From the IMG/VR virus record IMGVR_UViG_3300017753_000116, positions 1-23,252 of that record: a DNA stretch of 23,252 bases, one strand, 5' to 3'. Under the pieces are notes generated by a model, which saw nothing but the letters and a program-made list of their open reading frames with translations, had not been told where the DNA came from and ran no database searches. The position numbers and the translations under genes were made by a program. This stretch comes from a virus. Shown here one piece after another: positions 1 to 7,764 of this stretch (positions within the stretch are counted from its first letter, which is position 1; each line of letters opens with the position of its first letter).

Positions 1-1185
1 CAGGTAATTGATTGGAATATTGCTGAAAAAGAATTTGAAATGGGTACTGGCGTACAAGATGCTATTAGATTTGGTAATCCATCTGGTGGTTGGTGGAGAG
101 TATTTGCAAAGGAAAAAGATCTAAGTTTAGATGTTACCCTCAGAGGATCTTGTGGTGGAAATAATTTGAATTCAGGCACTTCTGGACAGGGTGGATCTGG
201 AACTTTAAGAAGAACTTTTGAAAGAAATCAATTATATTCTCTTAGAATCGGTGACAGAAGATCTGGTGCAGATAATGATGTCCAAGTTAATGGACCTAAC
301 GGTGGTAGAACTTTCAGTGGTAGTGGAAACTTTGGAGGTGGACCTACTTATATGAAACGTGGTGGAACTCTTATCGCTGTTGCTGGTGGTGGGGGAGGAT
401 CTGCGACAAATGCTAGTGGTGGAGCCGGTGGTGGATTTAATGTACCGGGAGAATCTGGACAAGGAAATGGAAGACCTGGTGGTAGAGTATTCAATCCTGG
501 CACTCAAATTAGTTACTCTGGATATCCAAGAAATTTTGGTGTTCGTGCAATGACCAGATGTGGACAAGATCCAAGAACTGGGGGAATGTTATGTACCTTT
601 GAAAATAATGCAGCTGATAATCAAAACAATGGTGGATTTGGTGAAAATAATGGTGGTGGTGGAGGATCAGGTCTTGAAGGTGGTTATGCTGGAAGATCTT
701 CTAATGAAGGTGGTTGTGGTGGATCAGGTTGGGCAAGTAGTGCTGTAACAATTTTATCCGCTTCATTAGGCGGCGGTGGACAAGATCAGAATGGTAGTGT
801 TAGAATCAGACAGACTGGATTTAATAACTATATTGTTCAGTGGTATCATACTACTGGGGTAAGAAGGGGACTCATACCAACATTTAACTTGACTAATAAT
901 GGAAATTTGAATGCGACAGTAACACCACAAAACGTTGGTTTTGAGGAAGGTCAGGGACCAGAGTCTAGTAAACATTACTTAGTTGAATTTGAAGAACCAT
1001 TCCCAAATACATTGTATAATACTACTTTCACTTTTATTGGAGATTTAACTGCTGCGGGGCAGCTGGAACCAACCTTTAACCCTATCATATTTGATAAGCA
1101 AGTTGGATCGTTTAGAGTTAAATTTGCAGATGCTGATGGAACGCCTCATATTCGAGAGACAATCTTCAAAGTAGAACCGGCATAA
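1..1185 (+). CDS. Glycine-rich tail adhesin-like protein (5' partial)
   Basis: The reading frame is open to base 1, so the gene begins upstream; the ATG at 40 is probably internal. About 394 residues are visible. The central part (roughly window residues 45-270) is dominated by Gly/Ser/Asn with runs such as AVAGGGGGS and NNGGGGGSG, and ends in a GSVRIRQTG segment that resembles the closing strand of phage glycine-rich adhesin domains. The last 110 or so residues are not glycine-rich and look like a separate beta-type C-terminal domain (LEPTFNPIIFDKQVGSFRVKF). Polyglycine adhesins at the tips of T4-like phage tail fibres bind host surface receptors; that role is inferred from composition and from the adjoining fibre genes. 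Three more glycine-rich genes lie in the window. The stop codon overlaps the next late promoter. Confidence 0.75.
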   Translation, partial: QVIDWNIAEKEFEMGTGVQDAIRFGNPSGGWWRVFAKEKDLSLDVTLRGSCGGNNLNSGTSGQGGSGTLRRTFERNQLYSLRIGDRRSGADNDVQVNGPNGGRTFSGSGNFGGGPTYMKRGGTLIAVAGGGGGSATNASGGAGGGFNVPGESGQGNGRPGGRVFNPGTQISYSGYPRNFGVRAMTRCGQDPRTGGMLCTFENNAADNQNNGGFGENNGGGGGSGLEGGYAGRSSNEGGCGGSGWASSAVTILSASLGGGGQDQNGSVRIRQTGFNNYIVQWYHTTGVRRGLIPTFNLTNNGNLNATVTPQNVGFEEGQGPESSKHYLVEFEEPFPNTLYNTTFTFIGDLTAAGQLEPTFNPIIFDKQVGSFRVKFADADGTPHIRETIFKVEPA

Positions 1186-1188
1186 ATA
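1181..1188 (+). promoter_or_regulatory. T4-type late promoter box CATAAATA
   Basis: CATAAATA matches the T4 late consensus TATAAATA at 7 of 8 positions. It overlaps the TAA stop of the preceding gene and lies 30 bases before the ATG at 1219. A small inverted repeat (ACTG-N6-CAGT, 1197-1210) follows. The box would be read by the phage late sigma factor (gp55 type). Confidence 0.7.
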
Positions 1189-1218
1189 AAACATAGACTG
1201 GGGGGACAGTGAACTCCA

Positions 1219-1902
1219 ATGGCAATTAACAAGAATTTTGTTGTCAAGAACGGCTTAGAGGTCAATAATGGCCAAATCTTTGCTGATTCTGCGAGTAACA
1301 GAGTTGGTATTGGTAGCACATTACCCACAGTCGAACTTGATGTTCAAGGTGCCATTGCGGCGACGGATGTAGTTTCTTCTCTTTTGAGAGTTACTGGATA
1401 TTCGACGCTTCCCCAAGTCACGGTAAGCAAAAATATGGTCATTAGTGGTATTACCACTGGTGCTCATCTAAATGTATTAGGTATATCTTCGTTATCAAAT
1501 CTTAGAGTTGTTGGTGTATCAACTTTTGAGAATAACGTAAACCTTGATGGTAACGTTAATGTAACTGGATTTTCAACGTTTGTAGGTTTAACCTCAGTCG
1601 CTGGAAACTTAAAGGTTGCAGGATTCTCAACATTCTCTAATTATATTCAGGCAACTGGTGGTGTCAACGTAGTTGGTACAGTTACTGCAACTGCTTTTGA
1701 TGGTTCTTTTTCTGGTACTGGTATTAATATCGGTATTCAGTCCGAAGGAACCACAGTTAGTACAGCAACTTCAACTATCAACTTTGTTCCCGTCAATGCT
1801 TCTGTCCGGGTTGATGCTTCTGATGGTGGGTCCGGTATCACCACTGTTACATTACAGTCTAGTGGTATTTCATTAGGACTAGCTATCGCATTAGGCGCTT
1901 AA
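1219..1902 (+). CDS. Tail-fibre-like repeat structural protein, 227 aa
   Basis: The N-terminus (MAINKNFVVKNGLEVNNG, then NRVGIGSTLPTVELDVQG) is typical of marine T4-like phage fibre proteins: a short attachment segment followed by a strand reading VGIG...LDVQG. Residues of about 75-165 form a ladder of short imperfect repeats of the type VxGxSTFxNxVxxxGNVNVTGFSTF, probably stacked beta-strands of a trimeric fibre. The C-terminal 60 residues change to a compact domain (INFVPVNASVRVDASDGGSG and TVTLQSSGISLG). It is first in a late-promoter unit and is followed by two further structural ORFs. The exact virion position (baseplate-proximal fibre, collar or whisker) cannot be told. Confidence 0.75.
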   Translation: MAINKNFVVKNGLEVNNGQIFADSASNRVGIGSTLPTVELDVQGAIAATDVVSSLLRVTGYSTLPQVTVSKNMVISGITTGAHLNVLGISSLSNLRVVGVSTFENNVNLDGNVNVTGFSTFVGLTSVAGNLKVAGFSTFSNYIQATGGVNVVGTVTATAFDGSFSGTGINIGIQSEGTTVSTATSTINFVPVNASVRVDASDGGSGITTVTLQSSGISLGLAIALGA

Positions 1903-1933
1903 ACTATTATAACTATAATAAAGGACCAAAACA

Positions 1934-2485
1934 ATGGCAGAGTCGTTTGCAAACAAATCCCAAAGGAGAGTAGGTGTGACCACTACGGTCAGAACTGCTT
2001 CCATTGGTGTTGCTACTGATAGAATCACTAATATTTCAACGTTTAACGTTAATCCTGGTGCTCTGGTAGATGCAAATCAGTTTATTGGAGGAACTCGCGT
2101 TATAGCAGTAAATGTTGCTTCAAACTTTGGTGTCGGTGGATCTATTACAGTAGACTCAACTTCCAATAATGTTGCTGCTGCAACAACTCAAACTGTTGGT
2201 TTTAATAGTGTTACAGCAATTGACACACCTATTGAAAAATCTATTTTAGTTGCCGGGACACTGGCTAACAACACACCGGATCAACTGAAAGCATCTGTTA
2301 TTCTGTCACAACATAATAACGAGCACATTAACATTGTGCATGATGTTCCCATTCCTGCTGGATCTAGTCTAGTTTTATCTGATGCAGGTAAACTGGTTGT
2401 AGGTATCGGTAGCACTGTTTCAGTTTCTGTTAACACAAATTCCGGTGTTGATGTAGCACTTAGTTTCCTGAGAGGGGTAACCTGA
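1934..2485 (+). CDS. Virion structural protein, fibre-associated, 183 aa
   Basis: The start at 1934 has an AAAGGA ribosome site at 1919-1924. The protein is rich in Ser/Thr/Val/Asn with few charged residues, as in neighbouring fibre proteins. Residues of about 13-35 (RVGVTTTVRTASIGVATDRI) and the middle are beta-prone. Residues of about 115-170 (ASVILSQHNNEHINIVHDVP, ending SFLRGVT) look like a compact all-beta domain often seen in cyanophage small structural proteins; a broadly similar composition occurs in the 4177 product. I do not recognise a named family. It probably belongs to the same fibre assembly as 1219 and 2487. Confidence 0.65.
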   Translation: MAESFANKSQRRVGVTTTVRTASIGVATDRITNISTFNVNPGALVDANQFIGGTRVIAVNVASNFGVGGSITVDSTSNNVAAATTQTVGFNSVTAIDTPIEKSILVAGTLANNTPDQLKASVILSQHNNEHINIVHDVPIPAGSSLVLSDAGKLVVGIGSTVSVSVNTNSGVDVALSFLRGVT

Positions 2486-2486
2486 T

Positions 2487-3140
2487 ATGGCAAAAATTGG
2501 ATACGTTGGTAATACACCGAATGCATCTTCGGTAATTATTGCCAGACAATTTATTGACATTGAAACTGATAACGTTGGTGTTGTAACATTTTCTAGTGGA
2601 TATACACCAGGTTATCTGGATGTATATTTGAACGGTATCAAACTAGTAGATGCAACTGACTTTTCTGCTGCTGATGGTGAAACTATTAGTCTCATCACTC
2701 CTGCAAATGCAGGAGATACCGTTGAGTTAACTGCTTATAAAGCATTAACACTTGGTAAGTCTAATGTTGGTATTAACTCTGGTGGCACAGTAATCGCCGC
2801 AGATGGTATTCAAACACTCAACTTTGTTGGTGCTGGTAATACTTTCCTGCTTCGTGGAACTGAAATTGATATCTCTATTGAAGGTGGTGGTGCTATTGGT
2901 GTTTCATCCAATAGCTTTAACTCCTTAGTAGGAGCTGGATTTACACATTTCAACTTTGTTGGTGCAGCTGTTACTTCTTTGGGTGGTGGTGATGTAGGTG
3001 GTGCTAAAACTGCCGTAGTTACTATCAATAAAACTTTAAGTATTGGGAAGAGATCTGGTGGTCCAGTATCCATCAATGTATCTTCTGGTGTCTCTACTAT
3101 CTCCCTTCGTGGTGGTGGTATTGGAACAATTACCTTCTAA
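2487..3140 (+). CDS. Tail-fibre-like protein with LDVYLNGIKL domain, 217 aa
   Basis: Residues 1-87 form a recognisable fibre N-terminal domain: MAKIGYVGNTPN, then GYTPGYLDVYLNGIKL (about 38-53), then DGETISLITPANAGDTVEL. The fibre at 8415 carries a clear paralog of this domain (LDVYRNGIKL and LLSPANDGDIIEF). The rest is a Gly/Val/Ser repeat region with two related strands reading LNFVGAGNT and FNFVGAAVT, ending in a short SLRGGGIGTITF tail. The ATG lies 1 base after the upstream stop, so translation is probably coupled. The protein is likely a short fibre or fibre-tip component. Confidence 0.75.
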   Translation: MAKIGYVGNTPNASSVIIARQFIDIETDNVGVVTFSSGYTPGYLDVYLNGIKLVDATDFSAADGETISLITPANAGDTVELTAYKALTLGKSNVGINSGGTVIAADGIQTLNFVGAGNTFLLRGTEIDISIEGGGAIGVSSNSFNSLVGAGFTHFNFVGAAVTSLGGGDVGGAKTAVVTINKTLSIGKRSGGPVSINVSSGVSTISLRGGGIGTITF

Positions 3141-3141
3141 T

Positions 3142-3149
3142 CATAAATA
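3142..3149 (+). promoter_or_regulatory. T4-type late promoter box CATAAATA
   Basis: CATAAATA follows directly on the stop of the preceding gene and lies 19 bases before the ATG at 3169. It continues into CTAGCAAATAG, with ACTA (3149-3152) and TAGT (3158-3161) as inverted arms. The downstream extension resembles that of the other late boxes in the window. Confidence 0.7.
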
Positions 3150-3168
3150 CTAGCAAATAGTTGGAATC

Positions 3169-3408
3169 ATGGCACAAAGAAATCCTCTAATTTATAATGA
3201 CAACGCTGGACAACTTCAAGAAGTTTCCGTAGACGACCAAATTAATGTTGGTATTGTGTCTGCTGTTGCATTTTCTAATGTACAAACGGTTGTGTCACCT
3301 GTCTCGTTGGCTAATACGAGTTATAATTATGCCATGTTTGGACCAATCGCTGTATCGGGTGTAGGAACAATTTCTGTTGCTACTGGTGTAACTTACGCTG
3401 TTCTCTGA
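3169..3408 (+). CDS. Small virion structural protein, 79 aa
   Basis: This is a short, low-charge, Val/Ser/Ala-rich protein beginning MAQRNPLIYNDNAGQLQEVS. The N-terminal 30 residues carry the charges and the remainder is beta-prone (VVSPVSLANTSYNYAMFGPI, then GVGTISVATGVTY). It is first behind a late promoter and precedes three mini-fibre ORFs. The size and the 5-base gap to the next start fit a genuine late gene. I do not recognise a named family. A fibre-tip or fibre-attachment role is a guess from context. Confidence 0.6.
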   Translation: MAQRNPLIYNDNAGQLQEVSVDDQINVGIVSAVAFSNVQTVVSPVSLANTSYNYAMFGPIAVSGVGTISVATGVTYAVL

Positions 3409-3413
3409 GGATT

Positions 3414-3644
3414 ATGTCTTATTTAAAAGTAAATAAAATTACCAATCTTGCCGACAATGGTGCGGTCAATTTTTCTGCTGGATTAAATCTTGCCGCAGGT
3501 GCTGAAATTGATGGTACAGTTGTTGCAAATGTTGGATTTTGTACCGCAGCAACGTTATCCGGTAGTGGTGCAAACCTCACTGGTATTGCTGGTATTGGTG
3601 CAGGAGTTGCCGTAGCCATTCCATTCGTTGCAGGGGGTATGTAA
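3414..3644 (+). CDS. Mini-fibre protein A, 76 aa
   Basis: A GAGG ribosome site precedes the ATG. The layout MS-KVxKI-N...G-AVNFSAGLNLAAG, then an ATLSGSGANLTGIAG strand, is a single repeat unit of the long fibre proteins made as a free protein. The C-terminus (GIGAGVAVAIPFVAGGM) is unusually hydrophobic. It is paralogous to the next two ORFs; the NLTGI-encoding stretch is identical over 26 bases to part of the fibre gene at 8415. It is separated from the next ATG by 2 bases. Confidence 0.6.
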   Translation: MSYLKVNKITNLADNGAVNFSAGLNLAAGAEIDGTVVANVGFCTAATLSGSGANLTGIAGIGAGVAVAIPFVAGGM

Positions 3645-3646
3645 TC

Positions 3647-3877
3647 ATGTCAGTATCAAAAGTTCAAGTTGATAGTATTCAATCACTAAGTGGTGGTAAG
3701 GTAGAGATTCCATTTGGTGCTACTGTTCCTGCTGGAAAAACTCTATCAGCTAGTGGTAACTTAAATGTTTCTGGAATCATAACAGCAACTTCATTTTCGG
3801 GATCAGCAGCAGGTCTTTCAAATTTACCTACTGTGTTAAGTGCTGCTTCTTTCGGTCGTATGTGGACGAGGATTTAA
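3647..3877 (+). CDS. Mini-fibre protein B, 76 aa
   Basis: This is the second member of the tandem mini-fibre array. It starts MSVSKVQVDSIQSLSGG, continues with IPFGATVPAGKTLSASGNLN, then the hallmark strand VSGIITATSFSGSAAGL (about residues 45-61). The PAGK-LS-GN-NV-GI-TATSF core is nearly the same in the following ORF, pointing to gene duplication. Its last 15 residues (LSAASFGRMWTRI) differ completely from the siblings, so the C-terminus may be the variable functional end. The next gene begins on the base after its stop. Confidence 0.6.
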   Translation: MSVSKVQVDSIQSLSGGKVEIPFGATVPAGKTLSASGNLNVSGIITATSFSGSAAGLSNLPTVLSAASFGRMWTRI

Positions 3878-4126
3878 ATGTCATTAATTAAAGTAGATAG
3901 TATTGTCAACTCCACTAACACTGGTTCAGTTTCACTTGACAAAGGTGGGATTATTCCTGCTGGAAAAGAACTTTCCGTTACTGGTAATATTAATGTTACA
4001 GGTATTCTTACCGCAACATCTTTTACGGGTGATGGTTCTCAACTAACTGGACTTGGTGGATCCCCTACTACCAAAGCTGTTTCTTTTGCATGGGGTATGC
4101 TCTTTGGAAACTACCACCGAGCATAA
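3878..4126 (+). CDS. Mini-fibre protein C, 82 aa
   Basis: This third tandem mini-fibre ORF begins MSLIKVDSIVNSTNTG, continues with IIPAGKELSVTGNINVTGIL, then TATSFTGDGSQLTGLGG. The GDGSQLTG strand is the common fibre-repeat motif of marine T4-like phages. The tail (AVSFAWGMLFGNYHRA) is aromatic and basic, unlike its siblings. It starts immediately after the preceding stop and ends just before a perfect late promoter box, so it closes the unit. Function is inferred only as a fibre-related structural protein. Confidence 0.6.
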   Translation: MSLIKVDSIVNSTNTGSVSLDKGGIIPAGKELSVTGNINVTGILTATSFTGDGSQLTGLGGSPTTKAVSFAWGMLFGNYHRA

Positions 4127-4128
4127 TT

Positions 4129-4136
4129 TATAAATA
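4129..4136 (+). promoter_or_regulatory. T4-type late promoter box, perfect TATAAATA
   Basis: This is an exact TATAAATA, the canonical T4 late box, in a 50-base intergenic gap and 40 bases before the ATG at 4177. It is followed by AACTAAGACTAAC. It is probably the promoter for the long unit 4177-8388. Confidence 0.8.
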
Positions 4137-4176
4137 AACTAAGACTAACCCAGACTCTACATTCAATTAAAAAATC

Positions 4177-4557
4177 ATGGCCGCACCAAATATTGTTTCC
4201 ATTGCTACTCTTGTAGGTGTTACCACCTTCACGACACTTGCAAATACTAACGCAACATCAGTTGTATCTAATGCATCTGCATCAGGAGCTTCGTATAAGA
4301 TTACCAGTTTAATCGTATCAAATACATCTAATACAGATGTTAACTACTGTCATGTTTCCTTGAATGATATGGCTGCTGGTGCTGGTAGTAATCGCTATAT
4401 CCAAAAGAACGTTGGTATCGATACCGGAACTTCTTTGGTTGTTCTCGATAGAGCATCTGCTGTATATGTTACCGAAAATCAATCTTTGGTTGTTCAGGCA
4501 CCTGGAAGAGCAAGTGTACTTGATGTTACAGCTTCTTATGAATCTATTGAAGACTGA
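4177..4557 (+). CDS. Small virion structural protein, 126 aa
   Basis: The protein is acid-poor, Ser/Thr/Ala/Val-rich and all-beta in character. Residues of about 40-75 read ASGASYKITSLIVSNTSNTD then VNYCHVSL, and residues 85-115 read NRYIQKNVGIDTGTSLVVLD then QSLVVQAPG. The pattern of a short beta-sandwich with an N-terminal MAAPNIVSIATLVGVTTF segment is common among cyanophage tail-associated small proteins. It is first behind the perfect late box and is followed by a glycine-rich adhesin. No catalytic motif is visible. The assignment as structural rests on composition and position. Confidence 0.6.
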   Translation: MAAPNIVSIATLVGVTTFTTLANTNATSVVSNASASGASYKITSLIVSNTSNTDVNYCHVSLNDMAAGAGSNRYIQKNVGIDTGTSLVVLDRASAVYVTENQSLVVQAPGRASVLDVTASYESIED

Positions 4558-4584
4558 TTGATTTCTTAACTCAGCAAAACCATC

Positions 4585-5640
4585 ATGTCAAATAAAAAGT
4601 ATAAACGCTTAAAATCACAAACCAGATTAAGTGGTAGGTTTGAAACCGGTGGTATTAGTAAGGTAACTGTTGCATCACCAGCATCTCCTTTGGGTGTTAG
4701 TGGATCTGATACTTATTTCAAAGCACCTGCTACTACTACTGTAAGTTGGGAAGTGCAAAATGGAGTTGGATATGTTCCATCTCATAGTAGTGGAGTAATT
4801 GGAAACAGCACTAGAATTAAGCGATCAACCGATGGATTTGAATTCGCCCTTCTTTCTGGTGGTGGAGGAGGTCGTCATGGTGGTGGCGGTGGTGGTGGAT
4901 TTATAGGAAATGGTCCAACCACACCGTCACCTTTGAGAGGTGCTACGGTTTTAACTGGACCACAATTTGCTGCTAGTTTTCCTGGCACTAATACTATTAA
5001 GAAAATTTCAGAAAATGCGACTGGCGTAGTAGGACTCTCAACCGTATATTCGGAAACATTAACAGTTGGATCTGGTGGTGCCAGTGGTGCTCAGGGTGCT
5101 GACACTTCGTTCTTTGGTCAGACTGCGGCTGGTGGTGGACGTGGTGGTCCAACCAGTTCTCCTGGACCTGGATCTCCTGGCGGATCCGGTGGCGGTGGTG
5201 GTAGAGGTCCAGCGACCGGTGGTACTGGGTCACAAGGTGGCAATGGATATCAGGGTCATGACCCCAGACCAGGTGGTTGGACCGGTGGTGCCGGTGGCGG
5301 CACTGGCGGAAATGGTTCCGATCCCATCGGTGGTGTTGGTCTTACTTTATCTCTTCCAACTCCTGAAAAAGTTGGTGGTGGCGGCGGCGGAGGTGGCGGA
5401 GCACCTGGATCGTCGTATTGCCAAGGAAACCAGAGACCTGATGGATATTGTTATGGATCATATGTACCTGGGGCGGCAGCGCCAACTTGTGATGGTAACC
5501 AACCTTTTGGTGGTGGTGCCGCTAATAGCAACGCAACGCTTTTAGGTGGTGGTGGTGGCGGTCATCCAATTTCATCGCCAAACTCATCTAATGGTAGTGA
5601 TGGTGCTGCTTGGTTTAAAATCGCTACTAAACTCTTATAA
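4585..5640 (+). CDS. Glycine-rich tail adhesin-like protein, 351 aa
   Basis: A basic N-terminus (MSNKKYKRLKSQTRLSGRF) is followed by a short beta region, then from about residue 90 a glycine-rich body with runs GGGGGRHGGGGGGG, GGSGGGGGRG and GGGGGGGGG. A spacer (about 115-165) resembles the ordered strand seen between glycine blocks in such adhesins. Three cysteines cluster at about residues 280-310 (YCQGN, YCYG, TCDGN). It ends GSDGAAWFKIATKLL, equivalent to the G-x-V-x-I closing strand of its paralogs. Such proteins in T4-like phages sit at fibre tips and determine receptor choice through variable loops between polyglycine helices; that role is inferred here. It is co-transcribed with a glycosyltransferase-like gene and two oxygenase genes. 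Confidence 0.75.
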   Translation: MSNKKYKRLKSQTRLSGRFETGGISKVTVASPASPLGVSGSDTYFKAPATTTVSWEVQNGVGYVPSHSSGVIGNSTRIKRSTDGFEFALLSGGGGGRHGGGGGGGFIGNGPTTPSPLRGATVLTGPQFAASFPGTNTIKKISENATGVVGLSTVYSETLTVGSGGASGAQGADTSFFGQTAAGGGRGGPTSSPGPGSPGGSGGGGGRGPATGGTGSQGGNGYQGHDPRPGGWTGGAGGGTGGNGSDPIGGVGLTLSLPTPEKVGGGGGGGGGAPGSSYCQGNQRPDGYCYGSYVPGAAAPTCDGNQPFGGGAANSNATLLGGGGGGHPISSPNSSNGSDGAAWFKIATKLL

Positions 5641-5654
5641 ACTTTTAGGGTAAA

Positions 5655-6128
5655 ATGAAAACACAAAGTCCTTCTCATTGGGCCAAGATTGATGCAAGTA
5701 ATGTTGTTGTCAGCACTATTGTTGCTGATTTAGATTGGATCAATTCGGGTAAATCTGGAAATCCAGATGACTGGATTGAATATACAAATGGGAAAGGTGA
5801 TGGAATGCCTGGTCCATGTGGTATTGGAATGACTTACTCATCTGATTTGGGTCAATTTGTTCCAGAAACTCCTTTTGCAAGTTGGGTGCTAAATACCACT
5901 ACCATGGAATGGGAAGCACCTGTTGCTCTACCACAAGAAGTATTTGTTGTGCTTGGAGGACCAATTGGTATTCAAACAACACGTAAACATTATACGTGGA
6001 ATGAAAGTAGCACTTCATGGGATGTAGCAGACACATTTATGGTTCCAACAGGCGACAATGACGACACTTCCGACAATTATATTGCACCAACTAGAACACA
6101 AGCCGAGGCAGAAGCAGACGGCGGTTAA
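5655..6128 (+). CDS. Tail-associated phage protein, 157 aa
   Basis: The start is supported by a TAGGG ribosome site. The protein shows the pattern SHWAKIDASNVVVSTIVAD near the N-terminus, GIGMTYSSDLGQFVPETPF then SWVLN in the middle, WEAPVALP at about residue 90, and YTWNESSTSWD near residue 115. This HWA-x-ID-x-N-x-V ... SW-x-LN ... W-x-x-P order is shared by many small T4-like cyanophage proteins of unknown function that sit near tail fibre genes. The C-terminal 30 residues are acidic and probably flexible. A tail-fibre or chaperone-related role is plausible but not shown by the sequence. Confidence 0.65.
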   Translation: MKTQSPSHWAKIDASNVVVSTIVADLDWINSGKSGNPDDWIEYTNGKGDGMPGPCGIGMTYSSDLGQFVPETPFASWVLNTTTMEWEAPVALPQEVFVVLGGPIGIQTTRKHYTWNESSTSWDVADTFMVPTGDNDDTSDNYIAPTRTQAEAEADGG

Positions 6129-6144
6129 TTAATTATTTTTTGTT

Positions 6145-7113
6145 ATGAAACAACAATCTTTTATTACATCTCATCCTGCTTACGGTCAGAAGCTCTACTT
6201 AGATGCTTGGACCGGAATAAGTGGGATTTTAGATTATGAAGTATCACCAGGACTTGCAAAAGAAAATTTCTTTCAAGACTGGGATTATGATTACATATTA
6301 AATAACCCACCCAAATATTTTTGGCAAAATCAGGTAATTAAGAAAATTCCTGATGATGCTGTGTTTGGTTGTGCTCCATTTGTTTATGGAGATGCACTGA
6401 GCACCACAACATATAATGAGAGTGAAAAGGTTGATATGGTGTTCCTTCCAAGAACTGATTGGAGCACACTTCTTGATGAAACTAAGAAGCATAAAATTAT
6501 AGATGCTTTGAAGGAATATGAATTTGATGAAGATACTTATTACATATCCTTTCCACCCGATTTAAAAATTTGGCAGGATATAATCCCTAAAAATTTATAT
6601 ACAGTTGCCACAACACAACATGATGATCGATGGGGAGATCAAATGATTAGATTGATGCGAAAGGCAAAAACTGTATATTGTCCATTATTTTGTAGCACTG
6701 TGCTATATGCTACTTGGTGTGGTACAAAGACCAAGTTTTATGATGAAAGTAAAATTCATACAAAGTGTCCTGAGTTAATTGAACAAGATGTTCATAAACA
6801 TTATTCTCCTCAGGATAAAAGTGGCGAGTGGAATCGTGGTATGAAATACCTTGAAGAGATTTACTCTGATAATATGTTAAGTGATGAGAAAAAATATTTG
6901 ACATATCAATTTTTGTCGCTAGACTTGGTGGAGAAACCTTGGGACTTATATCAAAAATTGAGATCTCTAAATGAAAGAGTTGAGGAAATTGATTATAAGA
7001 TTCCAGAGTATAATATTAGATCAGATGATTGTTTTCATTCTTTGAAAGAGAAAATCGAACAATTTGAATGTACACCATCGAGAGAGATAGTTGATTTTTT
7101 CTCGAAATTGTGA
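6145..7113 (+). CDS. Putative GT-B-like glycosyltransferase (paralog of 17309), 322 aa
   Basis: No textbook motif proves the function. Residues of about 165-200 (RLMRKAKTVYCPLFCSTVLY then ATWCGTKTKFYD) have the layout of the C-terminal nucleotide-sugar half of GT-B enzymes: a strand, a Ser/Thr-rich turn, a helix, then G-x-x-x-x-FYD. A second block (FGCAPFVYGDAL, 74-85, and VFLPRTDW, 99-106) would lie in the N-terminal half. Both blocks recur in the same order in the 17309 product (LGACPFLYADAL, IFLPKID, FYFPMFTSATMYAYYSG), so the two genes are paralogs. The neighbours are an adhesin and two 2OG oxygenases. A transfer reaction onto tail proteins or host glycans is inferred; a surface-polysaccharide-processing protein without transferase activity is an alternative. 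Confidence 0.5.
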   Translation: MKQQSFITSHPAYGQKLYLDAWTGISGILDYEVSPGLAKENFFQDWDYDYILNNPPKYFWQNQVIKKIPDDAVFGCAPFVYGDALSTTTYNESEKVDMVFLPRTDWSTLLDETKKHKIIDALKEYEFDEDTYYISFPPDLKIWQDIIPKNLYTVATTQHDDRWGDQMIRLMRKAKTVYCPLFCSTVLYATWCGTKTKFYDESKIHTKCPELIEQDVHKHYSPQDKSGEWNRGMKYLEEIYSDNMLSDEKKYLTYQFLSLDLVEKPWDLYQKLRSLNERVEEIDYKIPEYNIRSDDCFHSLKEKIEQFECTPSREIVDFFSKL

Positions 7114-7140
7114 TAGTCTACTGTAACGCTTAAATAAAAA

Positions 7141-7761
7141 ATGGCATATCAAGCTCTTTGGCATTATACTAATGTTCCAACAGACGTGGTTGAAATTATT
7201 GAGAGAGATCTCAGAGAAAATTTTGATCCTCAGATGGCAGATTCCAAACTTCATGGAGATGCATTGAATAAAGATAAAAGAAATTCTAAGAATGCATGGG
7301 TTCCCACTAATCATTGGGTTGGTGGTTTCTTGTGGCATTATATTCAACGCGCCAATCGTGAAAATTTTTTGTATGATTTGAGGTGTATTGATGGCGAATC
7401 AATGCAATATACTCGTTATGATGAAGGTCAATTTTATGGATGGCACAATGATGCAGGATTAGCAACACAATATAAACCTGTAAGCAATGGTAACCGTGAT
7501 GATGGTTTGCACCAAGATTTTGTGAATGAGAATATTGAACTTGTTCGTAAACTATCTTTTGTTCTACAACTTTCTGACCCTGATGACTATGAAGGTGGCA
7601 ATCTTCAATTGCTGAGTGAAGAAGGTTCACCATATTTTGCACCACGTCAACGTGGTACGATTGTATTGTTTGACTCTCGCACACAACATCGAGTTCTTAA
7701 AGTAACAAAAGGAACTCGTAAATCTATTGTTGGGTGGGTCGTAGGACCTCGTTGGAGATAA
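7141..7761 (+). CDS. 2OG-Fe(II) oxygenase, prolyl-4-hydroxylase-like (PKHD/PiuC type), 206 aa
   Basis: The jelly-roll core is clear: YTRYDEGQFYGWHNDAG (90-106) gives the HxD pair H102/D104; LSFVLQLSDPDDYEGGNLQL (138-157) is the conserved double strand; GTIVLFDSRTQHRV (172-185) gives the distal H183; and RKSIVGWV (193-200) gives the 2-oxoglutarate-binding R193. All three iron ligands and the arginine are present, so it should be active. The EGGNLQL signature and length (about 200-225 aa for the family) fit the PKHD-type hydroxylase group. It would hydroxylate an unknown substrate using 2-oxoglutarate and O2. The next gene, also a 2OG enzyme, starts 3 bases after the stop. No good Shine-Dalgarno is visible before the ATG; the sequence there is AATAAAAA. 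Confidence 0.9.
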   Translation: MAYQALWHYTNVPTDVVEIIERDLRENFDPQMADSKLHGDALNKDKRNSKNAWVPTNHWVGGFLWHYIQRANRENFLYDLRCIDGESMQYTRYDEGQFYGWHNDAGLATQYKPVSNGNRDDGLHQDFVNENIELVRKLSFVLQLSDPDDYEGGNLQLLSEEGSPYFAPRQRGTIVLFDSRTQHRVLKVTKGTRKSIVGWVVGPRWR

Positions 7762-7764
7762 ATT

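Noticed and set aside
7129-7136. CTTAAATA as a late promoter for the 7141 oxygenase
   Set aside because: It has two mismatches to TATAAATA and is only 4 bases before the ATG, leaving no leader.
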